Positions 48,061 to 56,544 of a DNA stretch of 64,000 nucleotides are shown piece by piece. Where the stretch lies: assembly GCF_019457885.1 (NCBI RefSeq), contig NZ_JAHZST010000002.1, positions 310,001 to 374,000 of the forward strand, read 5' to 3'. Numbering within the stretch: the stretch's first letter is position 1; every line of letters starts with the position of its first letter. The notes below the pieces were generated by a model that saw only the letters and a program-made list of their open reading frames with translations, searched no databases and was not told where the DNA came from. Made by a program: the position numbers and the translations under genes. The DNA comes from Shewanella nanhaiensis. GTDB lineage: Bacteria; Pseudomonadota; Gammaproteobacteria; Enterobacterales; Shewanellaceae.

Positions 48061-49404
48061 ATGATAAATGCTAAGCAACAGATAAACACTAGGCAACTGA
48101 TAAACGACTTCCCTTTGCTGACTAAGCTTATCAAGCTTGAAGAGGTTAGCTGGTTTGAAACCAAATCGACCAGTCTAGCCGAGGCGCTACCTTATGTAGG
48201 CTTAGATAGCACTGATGTGGCCGATGCCAGCGCACGTTTACAGCGTTTCGCACCTTACTTAACCTTAGCATTCCCTGAAACAGTGGCATCTAAGGGCATT
48301 ATTGAGTCTGAGGTGGTTGAGATCCCACAGATGAAGCTGGCGCTAGAAGCTAAGTACGGCCAAGCTATTGCCGGTAAGCTGATGCTAAAAAAAGACAGCC
48401 ATTTACCGATCTCAGGCTCAATCAAGGCGCGCGGCGGTATTTATGAGGTACTGACCCACGCTGAAAAACTGGCGATTGCCGCGGGTAAATTGAAAGAGTC
48501 AGACGACTATCAAATGCTGTTCACTGAAGAGATGCGTCACTTCTTTAACGGGTACAGCATTGCGGTTGGCTCGACCGGTAACTTAGGTATGTCTATCGGC
48601 ATCATGAGCGCCAAGCTAGGTTTCAAGGTGAGCGTGCATATGTCGGCAGATGCTCGTCAGTGGAAGAAAGACAAGCTGCGTAGCCACGGCGTATCCGTAC
48701 ATGAGTATGAGCAAGATTACGGTGTTGCGGTTGAACAAGGGCGTAAAGCGGCAGAGTCTGATGCAAGCTGCTTCTTTATCGACGATGAAAACTCTCGCAC
48801 GCTATTTTTAGGCTACTCGGTCGCTGGTGAGCGCTTAAAAGCGCAGTTTGATGAGGCAGGTATTAAAGTTGATCGCGAGCACCCGCTGTTTGTTTACCTT
48901 CCATGTGGTGTAGGGGGCAGTCCTGGTGGCGTGGCATTCGGTCTTAAGCTAGCTTTTGCTGATAACGTTCACTGCTTCTTCGCCGAGCCAACCCACTCTC
49001 CCTGTATGCTACTTGGAGTGCACACGGGGTTGCACGACAAAATCGCGGTGCAAGATTTAGGTATCGACAACGTGACAGCAGCCGATGGCTTAGCGGTAGG
49101 CCGTGCTTCAGGTTTCGTTGGCCGCGCCATGGAGCGAATGTTAGATGGCTACTACACCTTAAGCGATCAGCATATGTATGATCTACTTGGCTTATTAGCT
49201 GAAAGTGAGGGCATCAAGCTTGAACCATCGGCACTTGCAGGTATGCCGGGGGCACTTAGAGTGAGTGACGATAGCAACTATCAATCGCGTATGGGCCTAA
49301 CACCTGAGATGATGGCCAATGCGACTCACCTAGTGTGGGCAACAGGTGGTGGGATGGTACCAGCACAAGAGATGACCAAGTACTTGGCGCAATCAACTAA
49401 TTAG
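48061..49404 (+). CDS. dsdA: D-serine ammonia-lyase
   Basis: A PLP enzyme that converts D-serine to pyruvate and ammonia in the cytoplasm. The PLP lysine is Lys122 in [10 protein letters not shown]. The phosphate-binding [11 protein letters not shown] and the later [16 protein letters not shown] segment are diagnostic of DsdA. The 447-aa length is normal. The ribosome site is weak. It lies 32 bp past the exporter permease on the same strand; cotranscription is possible but no functional link is evident. The neighbouring convergent gene encodes an amino acid symporter, which fits amino acid use. Confidence 0.95.
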   Translation: MINAKQQINTRQLINDFPLLTKLIKLEEVSWFETKSTSLAEALPYVGLDSTDVADASARLQRFAPYLTLAFPETVASKGIIESEVVEIPQMKLALEAKYGQAIAGKLMLKKDSHLPISGSIKARGGIYEVLTHAEKLAIAAGKLKESDDYQMLFTEEMRHFFNGYSIAVGSTGNLGMSIGIMSAKLGFKVSVHMSADARQWKKDKLRSHGVSVHEYEQDYGVAVEQGRKAAESDASCFFIDDENSRTLFLGYSVAGERLKAQFDEAGIKVDREHPLFVYLPCGVGGSPGGVAFGLKLAFADNVHCFFAEPTHSPCMLLGVHTGLHDKIAVQDLGIDNVTAADGLAVGRASGFVGRAMERMLDGYYTLSDQHMYDLLGLLAESEGIKLEPSALAGMPGALRVSDDSNYQSRMGLTPEMMANATHLVWATGGGMVPAQEMTKYLAQSTN

Positions 49405-49406
49405 TC

Positions 49407-49424
49407 TTATACCGATTGGTATAA
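49407..49424. repeat. Near-perfect palindrome of the ATACCAAT family
   Basis: TTATACCGATTGGTATAA, one mismatched pair in 18 bases, starts 3 bp after the dsdA stop codon. It is the same end sequence as the inverted repeats at 3168-3433 and the palindrome at 17031-17044. Confidence 0.6.
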
Positions 49425-49429
49425 CTACA

Positions 49430-49455
49430 AAAAAGCGCCTTTCGGCGCTTTATTT
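49430..49455. terminator. Terminator between dsdA and the alanine symporter gene
   Basis: AAAGCGCC and GGCGCTTT form an 8-bp stem with loop TTTC. A run of A on the left and T-rich sequence on the right allow use on both strands. Confidence 0.8.
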
Positions 49456-49474
49456 TCAAATATCGCTCACTGAG

Positions 49475-50854
49475 TTAAGCACCAGCTTTGGCTTTCTCAT
49501 CTTCCTCGCGCTTTTTGATAAAAAACTCACGAGTCAGAGTAAATACCACAGGACTTAACAACGCTAAGGCGATCAAGTTAGGTATCGCCATCATGGCATT
49601 AAGGGTATCGGCCAACAGCCAGATGAAATCCAGTGAACTAATAGCCCCTAGAGGCACCACAAGAATCCATACCACTCTAAACGGCTTCACCGCTTTAACA
49701 CCAAGCAGATACTGAACACACTTTTCACTGTAAACACTCCAGCCCAGAATGGTTGTGAAAGCGAAAACAGACAGGGCAATAGCAACAATATAGTTACCCA
49801 TAGGCAGAGCCGATGAGAAGGCCAATGAAGTTAACGCCGCCCCGTTCTCACCTGAGGTCCAACTGCCTGTGACAATAATCGCTAGACCTGTGATGCTACA
49901 AACGATCAAGGTATCGATAAAGGTACCTAACATGGCCACTAAACCTTGAGCCACTGGATTATTAGTTTGTGCCGAAGCATGGGCAATAGGCGCACTACCT
50001 AAACCAGCCTCATTTGAAAACACACCACGTGCCACACCAAAGCGGATCGCAGCCCAAACCGCTGCACCAGCAAATCCACCTTGTGCTGCAACTGGATTAA
50101 ATGCGCTGTGCACAATCAAGGCTATCGCATCAGGGATCTCTGAAGCGTTTACTATCAGTACCGCAATACCCGCGCCGATATAAAATACGCTCATCAGGGG
50201 AACCAGCTTACCCGCCACATCGGCAATACGCTTGATTCCACCCATCAATACAGCACCAACCAGCAACATTAGTACCACGCCTGTTATCCAAGTAGGCACG
50301 CCAAAGTTACTGCTTAACGCATCAGCCACCGAGTTCGACTGAACCGTATTACCAATTCCGAAACCAGCAAATGAGCCAAATAGGGCAAAGGCTGTACCTA
50401 ACCAAGCCCACTTACTACCTAGGCCGTTTTTGATGTAATACATGGGACCACCGATGTGCTCACCTTTATCATCAACTTCACGGAATTTAACCGCTAATAC
50501 CGCCTCAGAGAACTTAGTTGCCATCCCCACCAGCGCGGTACACCACATCCAAAATAGTGCGCCTGGACCACCAATAAAGATAGCTGTAGCCACACCAGCG
50601 ATATTACCTGTACCAATTGTGGCCGACAGTGACGTCATCAAGGCATTAAAAGGGCTAATCTCCCCCTTCATATTTTTATCTTTATCCGGGATCCGGCCGG
50701 ACCATAACAGTTTAAAGCCTGTACCTAGTTTCAAAATCGGCATGAGTTTTAACCCTACCGAGAGAAATAAGCCAACACCTAAGATCATGACAAGCATAGG
50801 AGTGCCCCAAACAAAGCCATTGATCATGCTGACAAAATCAGTAATTCCTTCCAT
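49475..50854 (-). CDS. Alanine/glycine:cation symporter family protein
   Basis: A 459-aa secondary transporter with about ten membrane segments of the AgcS/DagA family. Diagnostic stretches are SATIGTGNIAGVATAI, GGPMYYIKNGLG and RGVFSNEAGLGSAPIAHA. It should import alanine, glycine or D-amino acids such as D-serine with Na+. Convergent dsdA makes D-serine or D-alanine uptake plausible, but this is inference from position. It ends at the terminator shared with dsdA. The start ATG lies before a hydrophobic first helix; no strong operon partner upstream. Confidence 0.93.
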   Translation of the reverse strand: MEGITDFVSMINGFVWGTPMLVMILGVGLFLSVGLKLMPILKLGTGFKLLWSGRIPDKDKNMKGEISPFNALMTSLSATIGTGNIAGVATAIFIGGPGALFWMWCTALVGMATKFSEAVLAVKFREVDDKGEHIGGPMYYIKNGLGSKWAWLGTAFALFGSFAGFGIGNTVQSNSVADALSSNFGVPTWITGVVLMLLVGAVLMGGIKRIADVAGKLVPLMSVFYIGAGIAVLIVNASEIPDAIALIVHSAFNPVAAQGGFAGAAVWAAIRFGVARGVFSNEAGLGSAPIAHASAQTNNPVAQGLVAMLGTFIDTLIVCSITGLAIIVTGSWTSGENGAALTSLAFSSALPMGNYIVAIALSVFAFTTILGWSVYSEKCVQYLLGVKAVKPFRVVWILVVPLGAISSLDFIWLLADTLNAMMAIPNLIALALLSPVVFTLTREFFIKKREEDEKAKAGA

Positions 50855-50997
50855 TCAAACCTCGTCGATGCTTATCATTATTATTTTATTGATTCCGTGA
50901 TCTACCCGGAATTTGTTGATTGAATTCCAGAGTACAACGAAAAGAGTGCAAAATGAAAGCAGCGAGTGATGAACTTATTTGATAATTACCAAGCTAA

Positions 50998-52221
50998 CTA
51001 ACTTTTTGGTAAATAGAGGCTAATCAAGGCCGTTATGGCGAGCATCCCTGAGGAGATCCATAAACAAGCTTCGAGTCCTGCCACTTGATACACATAACCC
51101 GAGAGTACAGTGCCGAGTAATCGTCCCATGGCATTAGCCATATAGTAGAAACCGACATCGAGAGAAATACCGTCGTCACTGGCGTAGTGAACAATCAAAA
51201 AACTATGCAGAGAGGAGTTAATCGCAAACACGGCACCGAAAATCATCAAGCCTATGAGTAAACTCAGTTCAGGGCTGACATTAAACATCAAAGCAAGGGC
51301 AATCACCCCTGGGATAGCTGCGAGTGCACACACCCAAAACAGCGCCTCTCTACCACCTGGAGGGTTACCATCGGCTCTTGAGGTTAACTTAGGTGCTTGA
51401 GTCTGTACAAAACCGTACGCGATAATCCACAGAGCAAGAAAACCACCGACGTAATAGTGATCCCAGCCAAATTGACTACCAAGGTAGAGCGGCAGAGCAA
51501 CAACAAACCACACATCACGAGCCGCAAACAGGAACAATCTCGCTGCTGATAAGATATTGATGCTACGACTCTTAGAGAAGATCTCACTGAATTTAGGTTT
51601 ACTCTTAGCCTTACCTAAATCTTTTTTAAGGCTAACAACACTCATTATCCAGATAATGGCTAACCCAAGGGCCATAATGGCGATCGCAGACTTAAAACCA
51701 AACAAGCTCAACAGGGCACCGCCTAGGAAAAAACCCGCTCCTTTGAGTGCGTTTTTAGAGCCTGTTAATTTGGCTATCCAGCCATAGAGTTTCTGTGAGC
51801 TTTCCTGCGCAGAGTCACTGTTGACCAACATCTTAATCGAGCTTTTAGCGCTCATCTTATTAAGATCTTTAGCTATCCCCGACAGGCCTTGAGCAGCCAT
51901 AACCCAAACAAGCGTTAACATGGTATTGGGTACCAGCAACATGCAGAGGGCTGCAACCTGCAAGCCAAGCCCTATGTTCATAGTACGATTTAAGCCAACT
52001 CGAGCCCCAAGGTAACCGCCCACTAAGTTTGTCACCACACCGAAGATCTCATAGAAGAGAAACAGCATGGCGATAGCCAGCGGTGTATAGCCTAACTGGT
52101 GAAAATGAAGCACCACCAACATGCGCAAGGCACCATCTGTCAGGGTAAATCCCCAATAGTTTCCCGTCACAATCAAGTATTGCTTCACCTGTTCCGGCAA
52201 GGCTTTGAACTTAGTTAGCAT
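50998..52221 (-). CDS. arsJ: MFS-family organoarsenical efflux transporter ArsJ
   Basis: A 407-aa, about 12-helix major facilitator protein. The first region NYWGFTLTDGALRMLVVLHFHQLGY (in parts) and QGLSGIAKDLNKMSAKSSIK are typical of ArsJ. ArsJ exports 1-arseno-3-phosphoglycerate, formed by the partner glyceraldehyde-3-phosphate dehydrogenase from arsenate. The gene is the last of an operon arsR-acr3-gap-arsJ. An AGGGA site precedes the ATG. The 148-bp gap between gap and arsJ carries the remnant of a second gap copy. Confidence 0.9.
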   Translation of the reverse strand: MLTKFKALPEQVKQYLIVTGNYWGFTLTDGALRMLVVLHFHQLGYTPLAIAMLFLFYEIFGVVTNLVGGYLGARVGLNRTMNIGLGLQVAALCMLLVPNTMLTLVWVMAAQGLSGIAKDLNKMSAKSSIKMLVNSDSAQESSQKLYGWIAKLTGSKNALKGAGFFLGGALLSLFGFKSAIAIMALGLAIIWIMSVVSLKKDLGKAKSKPKFSEIFSKSRSINILSAARLFLFAARDVWFVVALPLYLGSQFGWDHYYVGGFLALWIIAYGFVQTQAPKLTSRADGNPPGGREALFWVCALAAIPGVIALALMFNVSPELSLLIGLMIFGAVFAINSSLHSFLIVHYASDDGISLDVGFYYMANAMGRLLGTVLSGYVYQVAGLEACLWISSGMLAITALISLYLPKS

Positions 52222-52249
52222 TTCATTCCCTAAGTGTAAGATTTGAGGC

Positions 52250-52269
52250 CCTAGGTCCTAGAACCTAGG
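52250..52269. repeat. Short CCTAGGT inverted repeat before the gap remnant
   Basis: CCTAGGT and ACCTAGG flank the 6-bp loop CCTAGA. It lies between the arsJ start and the gap remnant and could be part of the break left by rearrangement. No function can be assigned. Confidence 0.45.
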
Positions 52270-52275
52270 TACTCA

Positions 52276-52364
52276 TTAGCTTTTATCTAAACGCCCCACC
52301 ATTCTGGCCAACTCCGCAGTGCGGTTTGTCCTAATATCGGCACACTCGTTGTCATACCAGACAT
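52276..52364 (-). pseudogene. Remnant of the 3' end of a second gap gene
   Basis: Read on the minus strand this encodes VWYDNE, then C-A-D-I-R-T, then NRTAELARMVGRLDKS and a stop. The live gap gene just upstream ends [26 protein letters not shown] and a stop. The two blocks (86 and 80 bp) align over their whole length with substitutions and a 6-bp insertion in the remnant. Nothing of the earlier gap sequence is present, so only the last 28 or so codons survive. It is in tandem with the live gene, downstream of it. Confidence 0.85.
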
Positions 52365-52369
52365 TGCTG

Positions 52370-53380
52370 TTAAGCCTTATCTAAACGCCCTACCATTTTA
52401 GCAAGCTCAGCTGTTCGGTTGGCGTACCCCCACTCGTTGTCATACCAGACATAAAGCTTCACCTGTGTGCCGTTTACCACCATGGTCGATGGGGCGTCGA
52501 TAATACTTGAGCGTGGATCTGTCTTATAATCCACCGATACTAAAGGGCGCTCTTCATAGCCTAAGATATCTTTTAGCTCACCTTCTGCAGCCTCTTTCAG
52601 TAAAGCATTCACCTCGGCTTCTGTGGTCACTTTTTCAAGTTCAAACACACAATCTGTAATAGAGGCATTGGCTAAAGGGATGCGCACAGCGTGGCCATTC
52701 AACTTTCCCTTAAGTTCAGGGAAGATATGGGTGATCGCGGTTGCCGAACCAGTCGTTGTCGGAATAAGGCTAAGTCCGCAGGCACGGGCACGACGCAGAT
52801 CTTTATGGGGAGCATCCAATATGGTTTGCGTATTAGTGATGTCATGAATTGTGGTCATTGAGCCATGCTTAATACCGATCTTTTCATGAAGCACTTTCAC
52901 GACTGGTGCCAAACAGTTAGTGGTGCAGGAAGCTGCTGTAACAATTGGATGTAGTGCCTTATCATAATCTTGATGGTTCACCCCCATCACAACATTCAAT
53001 ACCCCTTCCTCCTTAACAGGAGCGGTCACCACAACGCGTTTAACCCCTTGTTCAAGATAGGCTTGCAATAACGCTTTGGTTTTCATCACACCTGACGCTT
53101 CGATAACCAGATCACAACCTGACCAATCAGTATCTGCAATCGACTTATTGGCTGTGGTAGCAATGCGCTTATCACCGATAACAATATCACTGCCATCGTT
53201 AACCGCTTCATGCTGCCAGCGACCATGGACCGAATCGAATGTCAGTAGGTGAGCTAAGGTTTTTGCATCACCGGCTGGATCATTAATCTGTACAAACTCA
53301 ACATCATCCCAATCCCATGCTGCTCTTAATGCCAAACGTCCCATGCGGCCAAAGCCATTTATGCCTATCTTGATACTCAT
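52370..53380 (-). CDS. ArsJ-associated glyceraldehyde-3-phosphate dehydrogenase
   Basis: A 336-aa dehydrogenase with NAD motif INGFGRMGR, catalytic Cys152 in [11 protein letters not shown], and the [21 protein letters not shown] segment. In arsenic operons it adds arsenate in place of phosphate to glyceraldehyde-3-phosphate, giving 1-arseno-3-phosphoglycerate for ArsJ to export. The context between acr3 and arsJ supports that role over glycolysis. A AAGGG site precedes the ATG. The C terminus is duplicated as a decayed fragment 6 bp downstream. Confidence 0.93.
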   Translation of the reverse strand: MSIKIGINGFGRMGRLALRAAWDWDDVEFVQINDPAGDAKTLAHLLTFDSVHGRWQHEAVNDGSDIVIGDKRIATTANKSIADTDWSGCDLVIEASGVMKTKALLQAYLEQGVKRVVVTAPVKEEGVLNVVMGVNHQDYDKALHPIVTAASCTTNCLAPVVKVLHEKIGIKHGSMTTIHDITNTQTILDAPHKDLRRARACGLSLIPTTTGSATAITHIFPELKGKLNGHAVRIPLANASITDCVFELEKVTTEAEVNALLKEAAEGELKDILGYEERPLVSVDYKTDPRSSIIDAPSTMVVNGTQVKLYVWYDNEWGYANRTAELAKMVGRLDKA

Positions 53381-53467
53381 ATCAAACCCTTTGATTATTA
53401 TCTTTAAATGCTACTTCTAGACTCTTTTTAAAGTACTCTTTTAAATACTATTTCGTATAACTGAATA

Positions 53468-54535
53468 TTACTCAGCAGATCTTAGCTGTGTAGGCTGTTC
53501 ATTACCGTTTATATCACTTTCAAACTTTGCTCGATTACGATTCACAAAGGCCACAAGCGATAACATCACAGGCACCTCGACTAGCACACCCACAACCGTC
53601 GCCAACGCTGCACCAGAGTGTAGGCCAAACAGTGAAATGGCCACAGCAACCGCAAGCTCAAAGAAATTTGAGGTGGCGATCATGCACGCAGGTGCAGCGA
53701 TCTTATGACTCAGCTTTAGCCTCTTCGCAGCGTAATAGGCGATAAAAAAGATCCCATAGGTCTGGATGAGTAGCGGGATAGCAATGAGCAGTATATTTTG
53801 CGGCTCATTGAGTATGGTTTGCGCTTGAAAGCCAAATAGCAGAACGACTGTCATCAGCAAACCAACCATAGACCAAGGTTTCAGCTTGGCGATAAACTGG
53901 GCCAGTGAATCTAGCTCCCCCTTTTTCACTAAGCGTCGTCGAGTAAGCACGCCCGCCACTAATGGCAACACCACATAGAGAAAAACTGAAGAGAGTAAAG
54001 TTTCCCACGGCACCTCAATATCACTGACACCGAGTAGGAATGCACAAATAGGCGCGAAGGCGACCACCATGATGAGGTCGTTAACAGAAACTTGCACTAA
54101 GGTGTAATTAGGGTCGCCCTTGGTTAGCTGGCTCCAAACAAACACCATGGCCGTACAGGGGGCTACACCCAGTAAGATCATGCCAGCTATATATTCAGTT
54201 GCCGTCTGTGGGTCAACCCAATCAATAAAGAGCACATTGAAAAACAACCAACCTAAAAAGGCCATAGTAAATGGCTTCACCAACCAGTTAATCACTAATG
54301 TTAGCCATAATCCTTTAGGGCTCTTGCTAACATCTTTAACGGCAGCAAAATCTATCTGTACCATCATGGGGTAGATCATGACCCAAATAAGCAGGGCTAT
54401 CACTAAGTTCACATGGGCATACTCCAGTGATGCTACCGTGACGAATATAGTTGGAAAAAGGTTGCCTAGGAGCACACCTGCCACAATAGATAATCCCACC
54501 CAAACACTGAGATAACGTTCAAAAAGTCCCATCAT
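53468..54535 (-). CDS. acr3: ACR3-family arsenite efflux protein
   Basis: A 355-aa inner-membrane transporter with about ten helices that expels As(OH)3. The key Cys (Cys127) lies in [26 protein letters not shown] (in parts), the ACR3 signature; the [17 protein letters not shown] segment with a second Cys is also conserved. It is the second gene of the arsenic operon, 95 bp after arsR. AAGGG before the ATG is a fair ribosome site. It lacks an ArsA ATPase, as is common with ACR3. Confidence 0.95.
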   Translation of the reverse strand: MMGLFERYLSVWVGLSIVAGVLLGNLFPTIFVTVASLEYAHVNLVIALLIWVMIYPMMVQIDFAAVKDVSKSPKGLWLTLVINWLVKPFTMAFLGWLFFNVLFIDWVDPQTATEYIAGMILLGVAPCTAMVFVWSQLTKGDPNYTLVQVSVNDLIMVVAFAPICAFLLGVSDIEVPWETLLSSVFLYVVLPLVAGVLTRRRLVKKGELDSLAQFIAKLKPWSMVGLLMTVVLLFGFQAQTILNEPQNILLIAIPLLIQTYGIFFIAYYAAKRLKLSHKIAAPACMIATSNFFELAVAVAISLFGLHSGAALATVVGVLVEVPVMLSLVAFVNRNRAKFESDINGNEQPTQLRSAE

Positions 54536-54630
54536 TTAACCCTTACTACTTAAAACTATTACTTAAAGCTACTGCTAAACATTCATCGTAAATTAAAAAC
54601 TGATACTGGTATAACCAGTATTAACTCAAG

Positions 54631-54978
54631 CTAGTCACAGCAGCTTTTTACGCGATCGGGCCTATCACCCATCTGCGTCAAACGAGCCAAATTCAACTTT
54701 ATCAGCTCACCGTTGGCGTTGAAGGTTTCATCAATCACCTTCAACGCCCAAACAGGTAGGCTTGGATTAATTCGATAAAACACCCATTGCCCCTGACGTT
54801 TATCTAGCAGTAACCCTGCCTTACGAAGCTGAGCTAAGTGCCTAGAAACCTTTGGTTGGCTCTCCTCCAATGCCTGCATCAATTCACACACGCAGAGCTC
54901 CTGCTCCGCTTTAATCAATAACAGACTACGTAAGCGAGTTTCATCGCTAAGCGCTTTAAACAGATCCAGAGCTGTCAT
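54631..54978 (-). CDS. arsR: ArsR-family arsenic-responsive repressor
   Basis: A 115-aa winged-helix repressor. The metal site is ELCVCEL with Cys29 and Cys31 next to the recognition helix (QPKVSRHLAQLRKAGLL). A further Cys pair SCC lies at the C terminus (113-114). Binding of As(III) or Sb(III) releases DNA. It is the first gene of the operon and should repress its own promoter, where a perfect palindrome lies. The ATG has a TGAGG site; four extra upstream codons are unsupported. Confidence 0.94.
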   Translation of the reverse strand: MTALDLFKALSDETRLRSLLLIKAEQELCVCELMQALEESQPKVSRHLAQLRKAGLLLDKRQGQWVFYRINPSLPVWALKVIDETFNANGELIKLNLARLTQMGDRPDRVKSCCD

Positions 54979-55010
54979 GGTAAACCTCAATAAAAAATAT
55001 CAACAACAAG

Positions 55011-55050
55011 ATATATGGACAATCATATATATGGATATCCATATATGCAA
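55011..55050 (-). promoter_or_regulatory. ars operon promoter with ArsR operator in the spacer
   Basis: On the minus strand TTGCAT (55045-55050) and TATGAT (55022-55027) are 17 bp apart. The spacer is filled by the 20-bp perfect palindrome ATATATGGATATCCATATAT (55027-55046), which also overlaps both hexamers. A further ATATATGG half-site at 55011-55018 covers the likely start point. A bound dimer would block RNA polymerase. Confidence 0.75.
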
Positions 55051-55225
55051 GTTTAAATTGATTAGAGTGAATAAGTAGTGTTGCTAGAAAGAGAGTGAGA
55101 AAAAGAGGAGTGAACAATAGTCAGTAAGAGCATCAAATCAGCTTCACCAAATACAGCTTCAAGTAATTTTAACCAAGTCGTGCTAAATTCAGTCTTAGGA
55201 TAGCCATAAACACTTTTTATCATGG

Positions 55226-56506
55226 ATGAACCTAAACGGCATGCATAGATTTGACTCGAAAAAACTCATTATTTTTATATGTTGTTTTATGCTCGCATCA
55301 TGCAGCCAATATCGTCAGCTTGCCAATGAGATAAAGCAGCTCAAAACAGGATTAATTGAGTACCAAGTACAACTTCAAGAAAAAGATGAAATCAGTGCCC
55401 TTATATTGATCTTCCTTTCCGATAAAAACCCTCAGCAGATTGATGGCTTTGATGTCGTGATAGGAGAGAGGGATATCAAGCTTAACGCCCCAATAACCAG
55501 CCGTTACCTGTTTATATTCGATGATCTAAATAGCGATCTCAGATTTCAAAAAAATGAACCTTTCCAACTTAAAGCATTGGATCTTCAGCATCCTGATCGC
55601 CCCATGAAAATCTCGCTCACAAAAGCCAGCTCAGGCTATCCCACAAAGTTAGTTGACATGCCAATTAAGCAGATAACTAAGGTTAAAATAAGCCCCGCAA
55701 GAATAGGGTTTGAGGCAAGCTTATCCGATCCTAAATTTGACAAAGATAAAGCTGAATTAGGTATGTGGAAACCATTAACTCACCTACAGGAGGGAAACGC
55801 AGGACTGTTTTTCCTCACCCCCTTCGATAAAGAGAAAATACCTGTCATTCTGGTCCATGGTATCGCAGGAACCGCTAGAGATTTCGAACCTTTTATCGAA
55901 AATATCGACACAGAGAAGTACCAAGTTTGGGTCTTTAACTACCCCACTGGACTACCCCTGTTACTGATCGCTAAGGGACTTGAAAACACGATCAATATCG
56001 TTAAGTACCAATATAAATTTACTCAATTCCACCTGCTAGGTCACAGCATGGGGGGGCTGGTATCTAAAGCCTATTTAAACCTCTGTACAGCCAGCTCAAA
56101 TTGCGACTCCCTGCTCAGCTTTACCTCAATCTCAAGCCCCTTTGGCGGTGTTAACTCTGCGCAGATAGGGATAGATTATTCACCTGTGGTGATGCCGGTA
56201 TGGCGAGATCTTCCCGCTAATAGCAAGTTTATTCAGGAGCTCTATACCCCCTCTGAGATAGCAACTCCACATATGCTCAATTTTGGCTTTAAAATAAGTG
56301 GATTACTCAACCGCCAAAGTGGAGATGGCGTTATCAGTCTTGCAAGCCAGCTTGATATGCGAGCACAACAAGAAGCAGAGCTGATACGGGGCTATGATGA
56401 AGATCATTTGCAAATTTTATCTAACAAACAGCTACAACAAAATATTGCAGAGTTTTGGGAAGAGACTGAAACTAAAAGAGCCCCTAAGGGCTCTTCATTA
56501 TACTAA
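55226..56506 (+). CDS. Lipase/esterase-like alpha/beta-hydrolase lipoprotein
   Basis: A 426-aa lipoprotein with lipobox LASC (about residue 26), so probably anchored in the envelope. After a poorly conserved region of about 180 residues comes the hydrolase domain: PVILVHGIAGTARDFEPF (oxyanion loop) and the nucleophile elbow GHSMGG (Ser274). The SGDGVISLASQ and DEDHLQIL segments likely supply the acid and His. The substrate is unknown. Its last codons contain the hairpin that serves as terminator for the convergent pmbA gene. Confidence 0.83.
   Translation: MNLNGMHRFDSKKLIIFICCFMLASCSQYRQLANEIKQLKTGLIEYQVQLQEKDEISALILIFLSDKNPQQIDGFDVVIGERDIKLNAPITSRYLFIFDDLNSDLRFQKNEPFQLKALDLQHPDRPMKISLTKASSGYPTKLVDMPIKQITKVKISPARIGFEASLSDPKFDKDKAELGMWKPLTHLQEGNAGLFFLTPFDKEKIPVILVHGIAGTARDFEPFIENIDTEKYQVWVFNYPTGLPLLLIAKGLENTINIVKYQYKFTQFHLLGHSMGGLVSKAYLNLCTASSNCDSLLSFTSISSPFGGVNSAQIGIDYSPVVMPVWRDLPANSKFIQELYTPSEIATPHMLNFGFKISGLLNRQSGDGVISLASQLDMRAQQEAELIRGYDEDHLQILSNKQLQQNIAEFWEETETKRAPKGSSLY
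56473..56495 (-). terminator. pmbA terminator embedded in the 3' coding end of the lipase gene
   Basis: AAGAGCCC and GGGCTCTT form a perfect 8-bp stem with a 4-nt loop. On the minus strand it is followed by TTTT. It lies 50 bp past the pmbA stop, within the last codons of the plus-strand hydrolase. Confidence 0.65.
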
Positions 56507-56544
56507 TATTTCACTTTCAATCGAAGCTCCAGGCTAATAGACGA

